Below, piece by piece: positions 17,288 through 24,452 of a DNA stretch of 43,224 nucleotides. Source of the DNA: Candidatus Avoscillospira avistercoris (GTDB lineage: Bacteria > Bacillota > Clostridia > Oscillospirales > Oscillospiraceae); contig DVJJ01000112.1 in NCBI GenBank assembly GCA_018716875.1, positions 1 through 43,224 of the forward strand, read 5' to 3'. How positions within the stretch are numbered: position 1 is the first letter of the stretch; the number at the start of each line of letters is the position of its first letter. The notes under the pieces were generated by a model that saw only the letters and a list, made by a program, of their open reading frames with translations, did no database searches and was not told where the DNA came from. The position numbers and the translations under genes are program-made.

Positions 17288-17327
17288 ACGGGCCCACCGC
17301 AAGAACAGTGCGGCGGGCCCGTTTTTA
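17288..17327 (+). terminator. Terminator of the sugar operon
   Basis: A 14 bp stem with one G-T pair (17288-17301 with 17309-17322), GC-rich and followed by TTTTTA, 23 bases after the isomerase stop. Confidence 0.85.
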
Positions 17328-17360
17328 TGGTATTCTGAACACAAAAGGAGGCGATTCTCC

Positions 17361-17609
17361 ATGAATAAACAACTGACCTGGTTCCTGGTGGCCATCATCT
17401 GGGCCATGGTAGCGGTCATCAATAGCGTACAGCATCGCAGCCCGTATCTTGTGACCTACAATGTTCTGGCGGCGATTCTCTTTGCTGCCTTGGGACTGCT
17501 CCAGCCCTATTGCAGGAAACGGGGTTCCGAGGGTAAAAAGATGTTCAACAGAATCGCTTTGATCGCGACGGGTCTGCTGCTTCTGCTGGTGGGACTGTTC
17601 CTCCGCTGA
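17361..17609 (+). CDS. Small membrane protein
   Basis: 82-residue protein of unknown function with three hydrophobic segments (about residues 5-20, 30-47 and 64-81) separated by a short basic loop CRKRGSEGKK. It begins at an ATG after AAAGGAGG, so it is very likely translated. No family recognised. It lies alone between the sugar-operon terminator and a phosphatase gene with its own promoter. Confidence 0.7.
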   Translation: MNKQLTWFLVAIIWAMVAVINSVQHRSPYLVTYNVLAAILFAALGLLQPYCRKRGSEGKKMFNRIALIATGLLLLLVGLFLR

Positions 17610-17618
17610 CGGCGGCCC

Positions 17619-17647
17619 TTTACCGCGCCGTGAATTTATGCTATACT
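17619..17647 (+). promoter_or_regulatory. Promoter of the phosphatase gene
   Basis: TTTACC (17619-17624) and TATACT (17642-17647) with a 17 bp spacer, 37 bases before the start codon. Confidence 0.5.
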
Positions 17648-17684
17648 GAACTAATCTGAATTTGTACCAAAGGAGGCTTCGGCC

Positions 17685-18407
17685 ATGGAATTTGTTCGAC
17701 GCTTGCCCCTGCAAGGTCTGTATAATGTCCGGGATTTGGGCGGCTACGCCGTACCCGGCGGACGTACCCGCTTCGGCGTCTTTGTCCGGTCTGAGGCCCC
17801 CTGCGCCCTGCCGCCGGTCACCGTGGCCGAGCTGACCCGCTATGGCATCCATACGGCCATCGATCTCCGGTCCCCGGCGGAAGCGTCTCTGCGGCCCAGT
17901 GACCTGCGTATGGCCATGCTCTGCTGCAGCTGCCCCCAGGGCGGTGACGCCGAGAGCTTTTCCACCGAGCGGCCCGTGGACTGGCAGCAGATTTATATCA
18001 CTCGCTGTGAGGACAATCGGCCCTGGGTCCGCCGCTTTTTGGAGTTGGCCGCCGCCGCCCGGGGCGGCATGCTGTTCCACTGTACCACCGGTAAGGACCG
18101 GACGGGTCTTTGCGCCTGTTTTCTCCTTTCCCTGGCCGGGGTGGACCGGGCCGATATCGTGGCCGATTACGCCGTCAGCGAACTCTATTTACAGCCGGTG
18201 TTCGACGCCATGCGGGGCGGCCGTCTGCGGCCCCAGGGTGAGGGAACCCGATATCATGAGACCATGTTCCATACGCCGCCGTCGGCCATGGAAGGGCTGC
18301 TGGACTACTTGCACCGGACCTATGGCTCTGTGCGGGAGTACCTTTGCACCACCGGCGTGACGGAGGAAACGCTGGAAACCATCCGAAAAAAATTCGTGGA
18401 ACCATAA
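17685..18407 (+). CDS. Tyrosine-protein phosphatase-like protein
   Basis: 240-residue protein of the bacterial PTP/dual-specificity-like group (Y_phosphatase3 type). The N-terminal NVRDLGGY (residues 14-21) and FVRSEAP are typical, and the P-loop HCTTGKDRTG (132-141) holds the nucleophile Cys133 and Arg139. The family acts on phosphotyrosine or phosphoinositides. No signal peptide, so cytosolic. AAAGGAGG precedes the ATG. Neighbours do not reveal a substrate; a metallophosphoesterase follows. Confidence 0.85.
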   Translation: MEFVRRLPLQGLYNVRDLGGYAVPGGRTRFGVFVRSEAPCALPPVTVAELTRYGIHTAIDLRSPAEASLRPSDLRMAMLCCSCPQGGDAESFSTERPVDWQQIYITRCEDNRPWVRRFLELAAAARGGMLFHCTTGKDRTGLCACFLLSLAGVDRADIVADYAVSELYLQPVFDAMRGGRLRPQGEGTRYHETMFHTPPSAMEGLLDYLHRTYGSVREYLCTTGVTEETLETIRKKFVEP

Positions 18408-18465
18408 GGCGACACCCTTCGCCGGCTCCCATGGACTATACTCATAGAGAAGGGCAGGTGAGGGG

Positions 18466-19320
18466 ATGCGGCGTCGCGGCTGTCTCCACAGTCTGATTAT
18501 CTGGGCGGCGGTGGGTCTCATCGCCGCCGGTTTCTGGCAGTATGAAAATAATATTATTGCGGCGGAGCCGTTTTCCGTCCCATCGGAGCGGCTGCCCGCA
18601 GCCTTTGACGGCCTGCGCATTGCGGTGGTGTCGGACCTCCACGGCAAAACCTTCGGCCCCGGCAACGAAACGCTCCTGGACGCGGTGGAAGCGGCGGAGC
18701 CGGACCTGATCGCCATCACCGGTGATTTGGCCGACGAGACCTGTTCGGCGGAACAGGTGACGGCCATGGTGGACACGGCGGCGGCGCTGGATACCATTGC
18801 ACCGGCCTATTACATATCCGGTAACCATGAATGGGTCATGGACGGTACCTGGGACTTTTACCAGCGGTTGGAGGACGGCGGCGTCCGGGTGCTCCACAAT
18901 GAGTACGAGGTGTTGGAGCGGGACGGCCAGCAGATTGTCCTGGCGGGCGTCGATGACCCCAATGGTCCCTGGGACCAGAAGACACCGGAGACGCTGTTGG
19001 AGGAAATCCGGGCGGCCCACGGCGATGTCTACACGGTGCTGCTGGCCCATCGCAACGAGGATTTACCCCGCTGGGCAGCCCTGGGGGTGGATGTGGTTCT
19101 CTGCGGCCATGCCCACGGCGGCGTTATCCGTCTGCCCTTCGTGGGTGGACTGCTGGGGACGGACCGGCAGCTGTTTCCCGAGTTTACGGCGGGATTGTTC
19201 ACCGAAAACCGCACGTCGATGGTGGTGAGCCGGGGTCTGGGCAACAGCGGCGTCCCTTTCCGGCTGTTCAACCGGCCCTATATTCCGGTGGTTTCCCTGG
19301 AAACTGTCTCCCAACCGTAA
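18466..19320 (+). CDS. Membrane-anchored metallophosphoesterase
   Basis: 284-residue protein with an N-terminal hydrophobic anchor (residues 8-25) and a calcineurin-like phosphoesterase domain. Metal-binding motifs in order: SDLHG (Asp57, His59), ITGDLAD (Asp87), SGNHEW (Asn120, His121), LLAHRNE and CGHAHGG. This matches the YaeI/YkuE type, some of which act on lipid A-like or UDP-linked lipids; the target here is unknown. The ATG follows a GGTGAGGGG ribosome site. The active site probably faces outward. Confidence 0.85.
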   Translation: MRRRGCLHSLIIWAAVGLIAAGFWQYENNIIAAEPFSVPSERLPAAFDGLRIAVVSDLHGKTFGPGNETLLDAVEAAEPDLIAITGDLADETCSAEQVTAMVDTAAALDTIAPAYYISGNHEWVMDGTWDFYQRLEDGGVRVLHNEYEVLERDGQQIVLAGVDDPNGPWDQKTPETLLEEIRAAHGDVYTVLLAHRNEDLPRWAALGVDVVLCGHAHGGVIRLPFVGGLLGTDRQLFPEFTAGLFTENRTSMVVSRGLGNSGVPFRLFNRPYIPVVSLETVSQP

Positions 19321-19348
19321 ACAATCCGTAAACAATGGCCTCAATTGG

Positions 19349-19376
19349 TTGTTTTTGTGCCCAAAGCCGCTATAAT
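19349..19376 (+). promoter_or_regulatory. Promoter of the 123-residue zinc-ribbon protein gene
   Basis: TTGTTT (19349-19354) and TATAAT (19371-19376), 16 bp spacer, with the start codon 18 bases downstream, giving a very short leader. Confidence 0.5.
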
Positions 19377-19394
19377 GATAGTGGTGATGTAAGA

Positions 19395-19766
19395 ATGTTT
19401 CAAAAATTGGGACAAAAATTCCGCTACTTTATGTATGGCCGTTACGGCTCCGACAAGCTGGGGCAGTTCTTGCTGGTTGTGGGCGTGGTTCTGTGCCTGC
19501 TCAGCAGCTTTTCCAAGCTGTACTTCCTCGGTTTGCTGGCCTATGTCCCCCTGATCTATGCGATTTTTCGCATGTATTCCCGCAACATTGCCAAGAGACA
19601 GCGGGAAAACCAGAAATTTTTACAGGTGATTCACCGGTTTCGGGACCGGGATCACAGCTACTTTGCCTGTCCCCGCTGCCGCCAGAAGGTGCGGGTCCCT
19701 AAGGGCAAGGGTCAAATCATTATCCGCTGCCCATCCTGTGGCGAGCGATTCAGCAAAAAGACATGA
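19395..19766 (+). CDS. Membrane protein with C-terminal zinc ribbon
   Basis: 123-residue protein with two adjacent hydrophobic segments (about residues 22-52) and a C-terminal zinc ribbon, CPRCRQKVRVP and CPSCGERF, spaced as in rubredoxin-like knuckles. The start at 19395 is chosen because it directly follows the promoter; the ribosome site (GGTGATG) is weak. This arrangement occurs widely in Clostridia without a defined role. A perfect hairpin follows the stop. Confidence 0.72.
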   Translation: MFQKLGQKFRYFMYGRYGSDKLGQFLLVVGVVLCLLSSFSKLYFLGLLAYVPLIYAIFRMYSRNIAKRQRENQKFLQVIHRFRDRDHSYFACPRCRQKVRVPKGKGQIIIRCPSCGERFSKKT

Positions 19767-19772
19767 AAACCC

Positions 19773-19805
19773 AGTGATGCCGCAGGATGTTCCTGCGGCA
19801 TCACT
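19773..19805. terminator. Perfect hairpin after zinc-ribbon gene
   Basis: A 15 bp perfect stem (19773-19787 with 19791-19805) and a three-base loop TGT, beginning seven bases past the stop. The T-run is poor, so it may terminate weakly or stabilise the mRNA. Confidence 0.55.
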
Positions 19806-19878
19806 CCTATGTGCACCCCTTGACAACCTTGGAAGAATGTGGCACACTTTTCCTAGGGAAAGAACAGGAGGTGGATCC

Positions 19879-20289
19879 ATGTGGTGTCCACAATGCAAGC
19901 GCGTTTTTGATGATGGCGTGACCCGCTGCGACGACTGCGGCGTTCGGCTGGTAGACCAGCTGGTGGCCGTCCGTCTGCCGCCGTCCATGGTCCATGAGAC
20001 GGAGACAGAGACCGTGGAAGCGCCGGAACCGGAAGAACTGCTCCATCCCGTGCGCCGCCGCCGGGCCGGACGCCGCCGTGTTCCCGCTCGGACACCGGCG
20101 GAGGCTCCATCTGAGCCTTTTGATGATGCGGAGCTCCTGGCGGCCATGGAGGAATTCGAGACCGTCTACGGCGTCACCGCCGAGGAGGAGGACCCGGCGG
20201 AGCCGGTGTCCCCCAGCGGCTATCAAATGCTGTTTGTGTTTTTAGCCATGTTTGCCGCCTTGGCTGTAGTGGCCTGGCTGCTCTCATAG
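19879..20289 (+). CDS. Zinc-ribbon protein with C-terminal membrane anchor
   Basis: 136-residue protein. The N-terminus MWCPQCKRVFDDGVTRCDDCG forms a two-knuckle zinc ribbon (four Cys), followed by a charged middle with an Arg-rich stretch (RRRRAGRRR, near residue 63) and an acidic part, then one transmembrane segment at the end. AGGAGGTGGATCC before the ATG fixes the start. It stops at TAG, the only normal gene end of that type in the window, and its last 67 bases overlap the end of the opposing bioY gene. Function unknown. Confidence 0.7.
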   Translation: MWCPQCKRVFDDGVTRCDDCGVRLVDQLVAVRLPPSMVHETETETVEAPEPEELLHPVRRRRAGRRRVPARTPAEAPSEPFDDAELLAAMEEFETVYGVTAEEEDPAEPVSPSGYQMLFVFLAMFAALAVVAWLLS

Positions 20290-20819
20290 AGTCCCATGAC
20301 CGGCAGCACCCGCCGGGCCAGACCTGCCGCCGCCACGATTTTGACGGCATCCCAGGGCAGGAATAAGATCATACCGCCCATGATGGTCTGGCCAATGGTC
20401 CAGGTCTTTTCCATGTACACCGTCAGAATCAGGTGCATATAGGGCAGACCCACGGCGTACAGCACCAGCAGCCCCACGGTGGAGGCGGCGCAGAGTGCCT
20501 TGAAGGAGGTTCCCCACCGCTTCACCAGCAGGCCGATGACGGCAGCCGCCGGAATCAGCCCCAGGAGAAAGCCGAAGGTGGTGGTGAAGATGGAGCCGAT
20601 GCCGCCGCCGGTGGTGAAGATGGGCAGACCCAGCAGGCCCAGCGCCACATACATACCCTGGGACAGGGCGCCGAACTTCGGCCCCAGCAGCAGCGCCGAC
20701 AGGGCGGTGAAGAAAAACAGGGGACTGAACGACGAAATGGGCGTGGGAATCTTGATCAGACAGCCCACCGCCGTCAGGGCCGTGAACAGGGCGGCTAAAA
20801 TCCAATTGCGCAGTTTCAT
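20223..20819 (-). CDS. bioY: Biotin transporter BioY
   Basis: 198-residue ECF-type substrate-binding membrane protein (S component) for biotin. Around six hydrophobic segments are present, with the family features LGPKFGALSQGMYVALGLLGLPIF and GFLLGLIPAAAVIG in the N-terminal half. The ATG at 20819 follows GGAGG; the open frame runs further upstream but without similarity. It is divergent from birA across 92 bases holding a BirA-type operator, so it should be repressed when biotin is plentiful. The ECF energising genes are not in this window. Confidence 0.92.
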   Translation of the reverse strand: MKLRNWILAALFTALTAVGCLIKIPTPISSFSPLFFFTALSALLLGPKFGALSQGMYVALGLLGLPIFTTGGGIGSIFTTTFGFLLGLIPAAAVIGLLVKRWGTSFKALCAASTVGLLVLYAVGLPYMHLILTVYMEKTWTIGQTIMGGMILFLPWDAVKIVAAAGLARRVLPVMGLYESSQATTAKAANMAKNTNSI

Positions 20820-20830
20820 GTTGACCTCCG

Positions 20831-20866
20831 ATTGTAAACTAATTATACTACAGTTGAGTTGACAAT
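20831..20866. promoter_or_regulatory. BirA-type operator between bioY and birA
   Basis: ATTGTAAACT (20831-20840) and AGTTGACAAT (20857-20866) form an inverted repeat with 9 of 10 matches and 16 bases between arms, matching the known Firmicutes BirA site architecture (TTGTTAAC-N-GTTAACAA). A minus-strand TATAAT (20842-20847) for bioY lies between the arms, and the right arm overlaps a plus-strand TTGACA (20859-20864) that may serve birA. One bound BirA-biotinyl-AMP dimer could thus block both genes. Confidence 0.75.
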
Positions 20867-20911
20867 ATACGTTATACCAGAAAATACATACGGTGTCAAG
20901 GGAGGCATTCC

Positions 20912-21901
20912 ATGACCAAGGAATCCGTTTTGGCCCTGCTGCGGCAGCAGGGCGATTATTTGTCCGGCCAGGAGATGAGCCGGCAGCTGGGACTGAGCCG
21001 CGCCGCCATCTGGAAGGCTGTCCAAGCCCTGCGGGACGACGGCTATGAAATCGCGTCGGTGACCAACCGGGGCTATAAACTGGTGGAACACAGCACACCC
21101 CTGTGCCGGGACGAGGTACTGCGGGCCTTGGGAGACCATCCCTGGGCCGACCGGGTCACAGTGCTGGACTCGGTGGATTCCACCAACACTCTGGCTAAAA
21201 AGCTGGCTGCTGAAGGGGCCACCCATGGTACGGTAGTGGTAGCCAATCAGCAGACAGGAGGCCGGGGCCGTATGGGCCGCCGCTTTGCATCTCCGTCGGG
21301 CGTCGGCGTCTATCTGACGGTCATTCTCCGGCCCACCGTGCCGCCCCATCAGCTAATGCATCTGACGGCTGTCTCAGCCGAGGCCACAGTGGAAGCCATT
21401 GAGGCGGCTACCGGCCTGCGGCCCGGCATCAAATGGACCAATGACGTGGTTATTGACGGGCGAAAATGCGTGGGCATTCTCACAGAGCTGTCTATCCAGG
21501 CCGAGAGCGGTCTGGTGGACTATGTGGTGGTGGGCATCGGCACCAACTGCAACCATGGTGACGGCGATTTTCCCCCGGAGGTGCGGCCCATGGCCGTTTC
21601 TCTGAAAGAGGCCACCGGCCAGACGGTAAACCGCAACTGCTACGCCGCTGAGCTAATTCGCCAGCTGTACCGGGCTGACCGGGAACTTCTGACGGAGAAA
21701 GCGGCCTGGATGACCCGTTATGCTGCCGACTGCGTCACCATTGGCAAAGAGATTCAGGTCATTCGGGGCGGGGAAGCCCGTCCGGCCCATGCCGATGGCA
21801 TCGATGAAGACGCCGGGCTGCTGGTGACGTGGCCCGACGGTACCAAGGAAACCATCACCTCGGGGGAAGTTTCCGTCCGGGGTATGTACGGATACGTGTA
21901 A
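20912..21901 (+). CDS. birA: Biotin-protein ligase and biotin operon repressor
   Basis: 329-residue class II BirA. The N-terminal winged helix (residues 1-60) has a recognition helix region SRAAIWKAVQALRDDG. The ligase domain has GRGRMGR (117-123), the biotinyl-AMP loop, and KWTNDVVIDGRKCVGILTE, followed by the small C-terminal SH3-like domain. It forms biotinyl-AMP, biotinylates carboxylases and represses biotin genes. The start follows GGGAGG. It is divergent from bioY and followed 13 bases later by a nitroreductase gene. Confidence 0.95.
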   Translation: MTKESVLALLRQQGDYLSGQEMSRQLGLSRAAIWKAVQALRDDGYEIASVTNRGYKLVEHSTPLCRDEVLRALGDHPWADRVTVLDSVDSTNTLAKKLAAEGATHGTVVVANQQTGGRGRMGRRFASPSGVGVYLTVILRPTVPPHQLMHLTAVSAEATVEAIEAATGLRPGIKWTNDVVIDGRKCVGILTELSIQAESGLVDYVVVGIGTNCNHGDGDFPPEVRPMAVSLKEATGQTVNRNCYAAELIRQLYRADRELLTEKAAWMTRYAADCVTIGKEIQVIRGGEARPAHADGIDEDAGLLVTWPDGTKETITSGEVSVRGMYGYV

Positions 21902-21914
21902 GGAGGAATTTTGT

Positions 21915-22433
21915 ATGAATGAAACCATGAAAACCATCCTCAGCCGCCGCAGCTGCCGCAACTTTATGGGCCGTCAGCTGGAAGACGAAATCCTCAATCC
22001 CATTCTGGAGGCCGGTACCTGGGCCGCCAGCGGCATGGGCAAGCAGTCGGCGCGGATGGTGGTAATTCAGGATGAGAAGCTGCGGGAGAAGTTCCGCCGG
22101 ATGAATGCGGCGATTCAGGGCCGGGACGGCGACCCCTTCTATGGTGCGCCCACCATTGTGCTGGTCCTGGCCGATTCCACGGTACATACCTGGGCGGAGG
22201 ATGGCAGTCTGGTCATCGGTAATCTGATGCTGGCCGCGGAATCTCTGGGCGTCGGCTCCTGTTGGATTCACCGGGCACGGGAGATGTTCGACAGCGACGA
22301 AGGCAAGGCCATGCTGAAAGAATGGGGTATTCCCGAGACCTACCGCGGCGTGGGCCACTGTGCGTTGGGCTATGCCGCCGCACCGGCCCCGGCCTATAAG
22401 CCCCGTCGGGAGGATGCCATTCTTCGTCTGTAA
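21915..22433 (+). CDS. Nitroreductase-family flavoprotein
   Basis: 172-residue FMN-dependent oxidoreductase of the nitroreductase family. The N-terminal SRRSCRNFMGRQLEDE is the FMN-binding Arg cluster, GTWAASGMGKQSARMVVI and GSCWIHRAREMF are typical, and GYAAAPAPAYKPRRED closes the fold. Electron donor would be NAD(P)H; the natural substrate is unknown. GGAGGAATTTTGT precedes the ATG, and it is probably co-transcribed with birA. Confidence 0.88.
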   Translation: MNETMKTILSRRSCRNFMGRQLEDEILNPILEAGTWAASGMGKQSARMVVIQDEKLREKFRRMNAAIQGRDGDPFYGAPTIVLVLADSTVHTWAEDGSLVIGNLMLAAESLGVGSCWIHRAREMFDSDEGKAMLKEWGIPETYRGVGHCALGYAAAPAPAYKPRREDAILRL

Positions 22434-22439
22434 AAATAC

Positions 22440-22468
22440 TTGCTATCCGGCAGAAAAAGGGGTATACT
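22440..22468 (+). promoter_or_regulatory. Promoter of the 56-residue protein gene
   Basis: TTGCTA (22440-22445) and TATACT (22463-22468) with a 17 bp spacer, right after the nitroreductase stop. Confidence 0.65.
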
Positions 22469-22505
22469 GATACCATTACCACCGACAACGTAAGGAGGCG
22501 GACTT

Positions 22506-22676
22506 GTGAAACTTGCAAGATTTGTTCTGAAGATCGTGGGCGCCAGCCTGGCCCTGGCCGGCGGCGTGTGCCTGCTCATTGGCTACTGGGATAAGATCAC
22601 CGATCCCCACCGTTTCACCCTGTGCAGAAGACGTCCTTCGGAGTACGACGACTACGCCGATGTGGATGAATATTGA
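22506..22676 (+). CDS. 56-residue single-span membrane protein
   Basis: A short gene starting with GTG after AAGGAGGCGGACTT. The predicted protein has a basic start MKLARFVLKIVG, one hydrophobic segment (about residues 8-27, GASLALAGGVCLLIG) and a charged tail with RRRPSEYDDYADVDEY. It has its own promoter and a very strong terminator, so it is a complete transcription unit. Family not recognised; small proteins of this shape are common and uncharacterised in Clostridia. Confidence 0.75.
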   Translation: MKLARFVLKIVGASLALAGGVCLLIGYWDKITDPHRFTLCRRRPSEYDDYADVDEY

Positions 22677-22684
22677 GTGATCGT

Positions 22685-22727
22685 AAAAGAGCACGCTGCA
22701 ATGGAGCTTGCAGCGTGCTCTTTTTTT
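22685..22727 (+). terminator. Strong terminator after the 56-residue protein gene
   Basis: A 17 bp perfect stem (22685-22701 with 22708-22724) with six-base loop and a run of T. The A-rich left side makes it potentially active on both strands. Confidence 0.9.
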
Positions 22728-22742
22728 CTCAGAAACCCCCTA

Positions 22743-22771
22743 TTGACAGAAAAGTGTACTATGGATATAAT
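22743..22771 (+). promoter_or_regulatory. Promoter of the YtrA-type operon
   Basis: Consensus TTGACA (22743-22748) and TATAAT (22766-22771) with an exact 17 bp spacer. The first operator lies within the spacer and -10. Confidence 0.85.
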
Positions 22772-22805
22772 ACACTTAGAAAGTGTACTGCACATATAAT
22801 ACAGT
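22753..22805. promoter_or_regulatory. Two tandem operators, probable autoregulatory sites
   Basis: Two inverted repeats of the form AGTGTA-N12-TACACT: 22753-22758 with 22771-22776 (perfect), and 22782-22787 with 22800-22805 (TACAGT, one mismatch). They repeat with a 29-base period. The first covers the promoter core, the second its start region, just ahead of the GntR-type gene. Confidence 0.65.
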
Positions 22806-22819
22806 GAAAGGAGGCAGCC

Positions 22820-23206
22820 ATGGTAGAGTTTACGACGCTGCGGTTGGAGGACGGCGTCCCCATTTATTTGCAGATCATTCGCCATGTCAAAGCCGGAATT
22901 GCCGCCGGAACGGTGGTTGACGGCGAGGAGCTGCCCTCCCGCCGGGCGCTGTCGGCGCTGCTGGGCGTCAATCCCAACACCATTCAGAAGGCGTTCCGGC
23001 TTCTGGAGGAGGAGGGATGGCTCCAGTCCCATACGGGGGCAAAAAGCCTCATTTCGGCCACGGCGGAACAGGTGGAAGCGCTGCGAAAAAACCTGCCGGA
23101 CTATCAGGTGCGGGCCTTTGTCCGGTCTATGAAAGCCTTGGGCGCCACCTGTGCGGAGACCGTCGCCCTGGTAGAAACGCTCTGGAAGGAGAAGGAACTG
23201 GAATGA
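22820..23206 (+). CDS. GntR-family regulator, YtrA type
   Basis: 128-residue regulator with an N-terminal GntR winged helix (VPIYLQIIRHVKAGIAAG then LPSRRALSALLGVNPNTIQKAFRLLEEEGWLQ) and only a short C-terminal helical dimerisation region, the hallmark of the YtrA subfamily. Such regulators repress the ABC transporter genes that follow them and often respond to cell-envelope stress. Ribosome site AAAGGAGG. Its stop overlaps the start of the next gene (ATGA). Two operator-like repeats precede it. Confidence 0.9.
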   Translation: MVEFTTLRLEDGVPIYLQIIRHVKAGIAAGTVVDGEELPSRRALSALLGVNPNTIQKAFRLLEEEGWLQSHTGAKSLISATAEQVEALRKNLPDYQVRAFVRSMKALGATCAETVALVETLWKEKELE

Positions 23207-23934
23207 AACGTCAGCTTTCCCTATTGATGCTGGTCAGCCGCAGTCAGCTGTACCGGACCATCCTGATTTTAGCGGCCATGGCCGTGGTGCAGCTGGGTCT
23301 GGCCCTGTGGAGGATTCAGCACCCGGACATTAACGCAGGCATTGCTGTGGAAACTGTGCTGGATTGGTGGCCCTTCCGCTGGACGGCGGCGTTGGCTATG
23401 GCAGGCTTGTTTGTGTGCTTCGGGGCCATGGGCCGCCGGGGCGGCTGGGTGGATTACACCTGGTACCGGCTGCCGGTATCTCAAACGGCCCGGATGTTCT
23501 GGTCTCTGGTGGGCGGCGTGCTGCTGTTTCTCCTGGTGTGGGCCGTTCAGCTGGCGGCAGCCATGGGCGCGGTGTTCCTTTTCAGGCAGCTCCAACCGGA
23601 GCGATACCACCAGCAGACGTTGTTTCTGGCCGCCTACCGCAGCAGCTATTTCCATGGCCTGCTGCCTTTGGCCGACGGCTGGCGGTGGGTGGCGACGATT
23701 TTCCGCTATGTGGGCCTGGGCCTGTACGGCGGCATTGCTATGATTCGCAGCTTTTGCGGCAAACGGACCATTCATCCCTTTGTATCCCTGATTGCCATGG
23801 CCATCGTCACCAGTCCATTGGGCAGCTATGAGTGGGAGATTATCGTATTGGGTGTTCTGTGGCTTATGCTCTGTACTGCGTTTGTATGGCTGCCCAGATG
23901 GGCAGAACTGGAGGAAGAGGAGGAAACACCATGA
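23203..23934 (+). CDS. Membrane protein of YtrA-type ABC cluster
   Basis: 243-residue polytopic membrane protein with about five to six hydrophobic segments (near residues 20-38, 60-80, 105-130, 155-180, 193-215) and an acidic C-terminus ending LEEEEETP. The ATG at 23203 overlaps the regulator stop. No named family is evident, but position and topology fit a transporter permease subunit. The next gene start overlaps its stop in the same ATGA fashion. Confidence 0.72.
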   Translation: MKRQLSLLMLVSRSQLYRTILILAAMAVVQLGLALWRIQHPDINAGIAVETVLDWWPFRWTAALAMAGLFVCFGAMGRRGGWVDYTWYRLPVSQTARMFWSLVGGVLLFLLVWAVQLAAAMGAVFLFRQLQPERYHQQTLFLAAYRSSYFHGLLPLADGWRWVATIFRYVGLGLYGGIAMIRSFCGKRTIHPFVSLIAMAIVTSPLGSYEWEIIVLGVLWLMLCTAFVWLPRWAELEEEEETP

Positions 23935-24437
23935 AACAACGCCATGTGTGGATGGCCCGCTATCTGCCGCCGGGGGTGGACCCGTCCAAATCCGAGATGG
24001 GACTGTTGACGGGCCTGATTTCCGCGTTGCTGTTCCATCTGCAATTCATCCTGCGGTATCTGTCGGCCCGTAACGATTTATATACCTACTACCACGGCAA
24101 TATCAAGAAGCTCGATGGTACCATGATGCCGCCGTTCTGGCAAATCTTAGGTACCAGCCTGTACGGCTGCTTTGTGGCGGCCCTGGCTATGGTGGTGGTG
24201 GCCGTACAGCTGTATTCCAGATATTACCAGGGCGGCAAAAGCATCTATACCATGCGCCGTCTGCCGGACCGCTGGGAGCGGTGGCGGCGGGTGCTGACCA
24301 TACCGGCCCTGGCGGCGCTGGGCTATCTGCTGCTGGCCTTTGTGCTGCGGTGCCTGGATTTCACCATTTATATGCTGTGTACGCCGGAACAGTGCTTGTA
24401 TCCCTATTCCTGGCTGGAACTGCTGAACCTGATGTAA
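23931..24437 (+). CDS. Second membrane protein of YtrA-type ABC cluster
   Basis: 168-residue protein with a cytosolic N-terminus (MKQRHVWMARYLPPGVDPSKSEMG) and about three hydrophobic segments (roughly 24-43, 73-94, 121-142). The start is fixed by the ATGA overlap and GAGGAGG upstream. Probably a small permease or accessory subunit; family not recognised. Confidence 0.68.
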   Translation: MKQRHVWMARYLPPGVDPSKSEMGLLTGLISALLFHLQFILRYLSARNDLYTYYHGNIKKLDGTMMPPFWQILGTSLYGCFVAALAMVVVAVQLYSRYYQGGKSIYTMRRLPDRWERWRRVLTIPALAALGYLLLAFVLRCLDFTIYMLCTPEQCLYPYSWLELLNLM

Positions 24438-24452
24438 GGAGGGGGTTTTCCT

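Noticed and set aside
15753-17297. 514-codon frame opposite the isomerase gene
   Set aside because: Shadow of a gene with conserved metal ligands; runs into the operon terminator and has no start signal.
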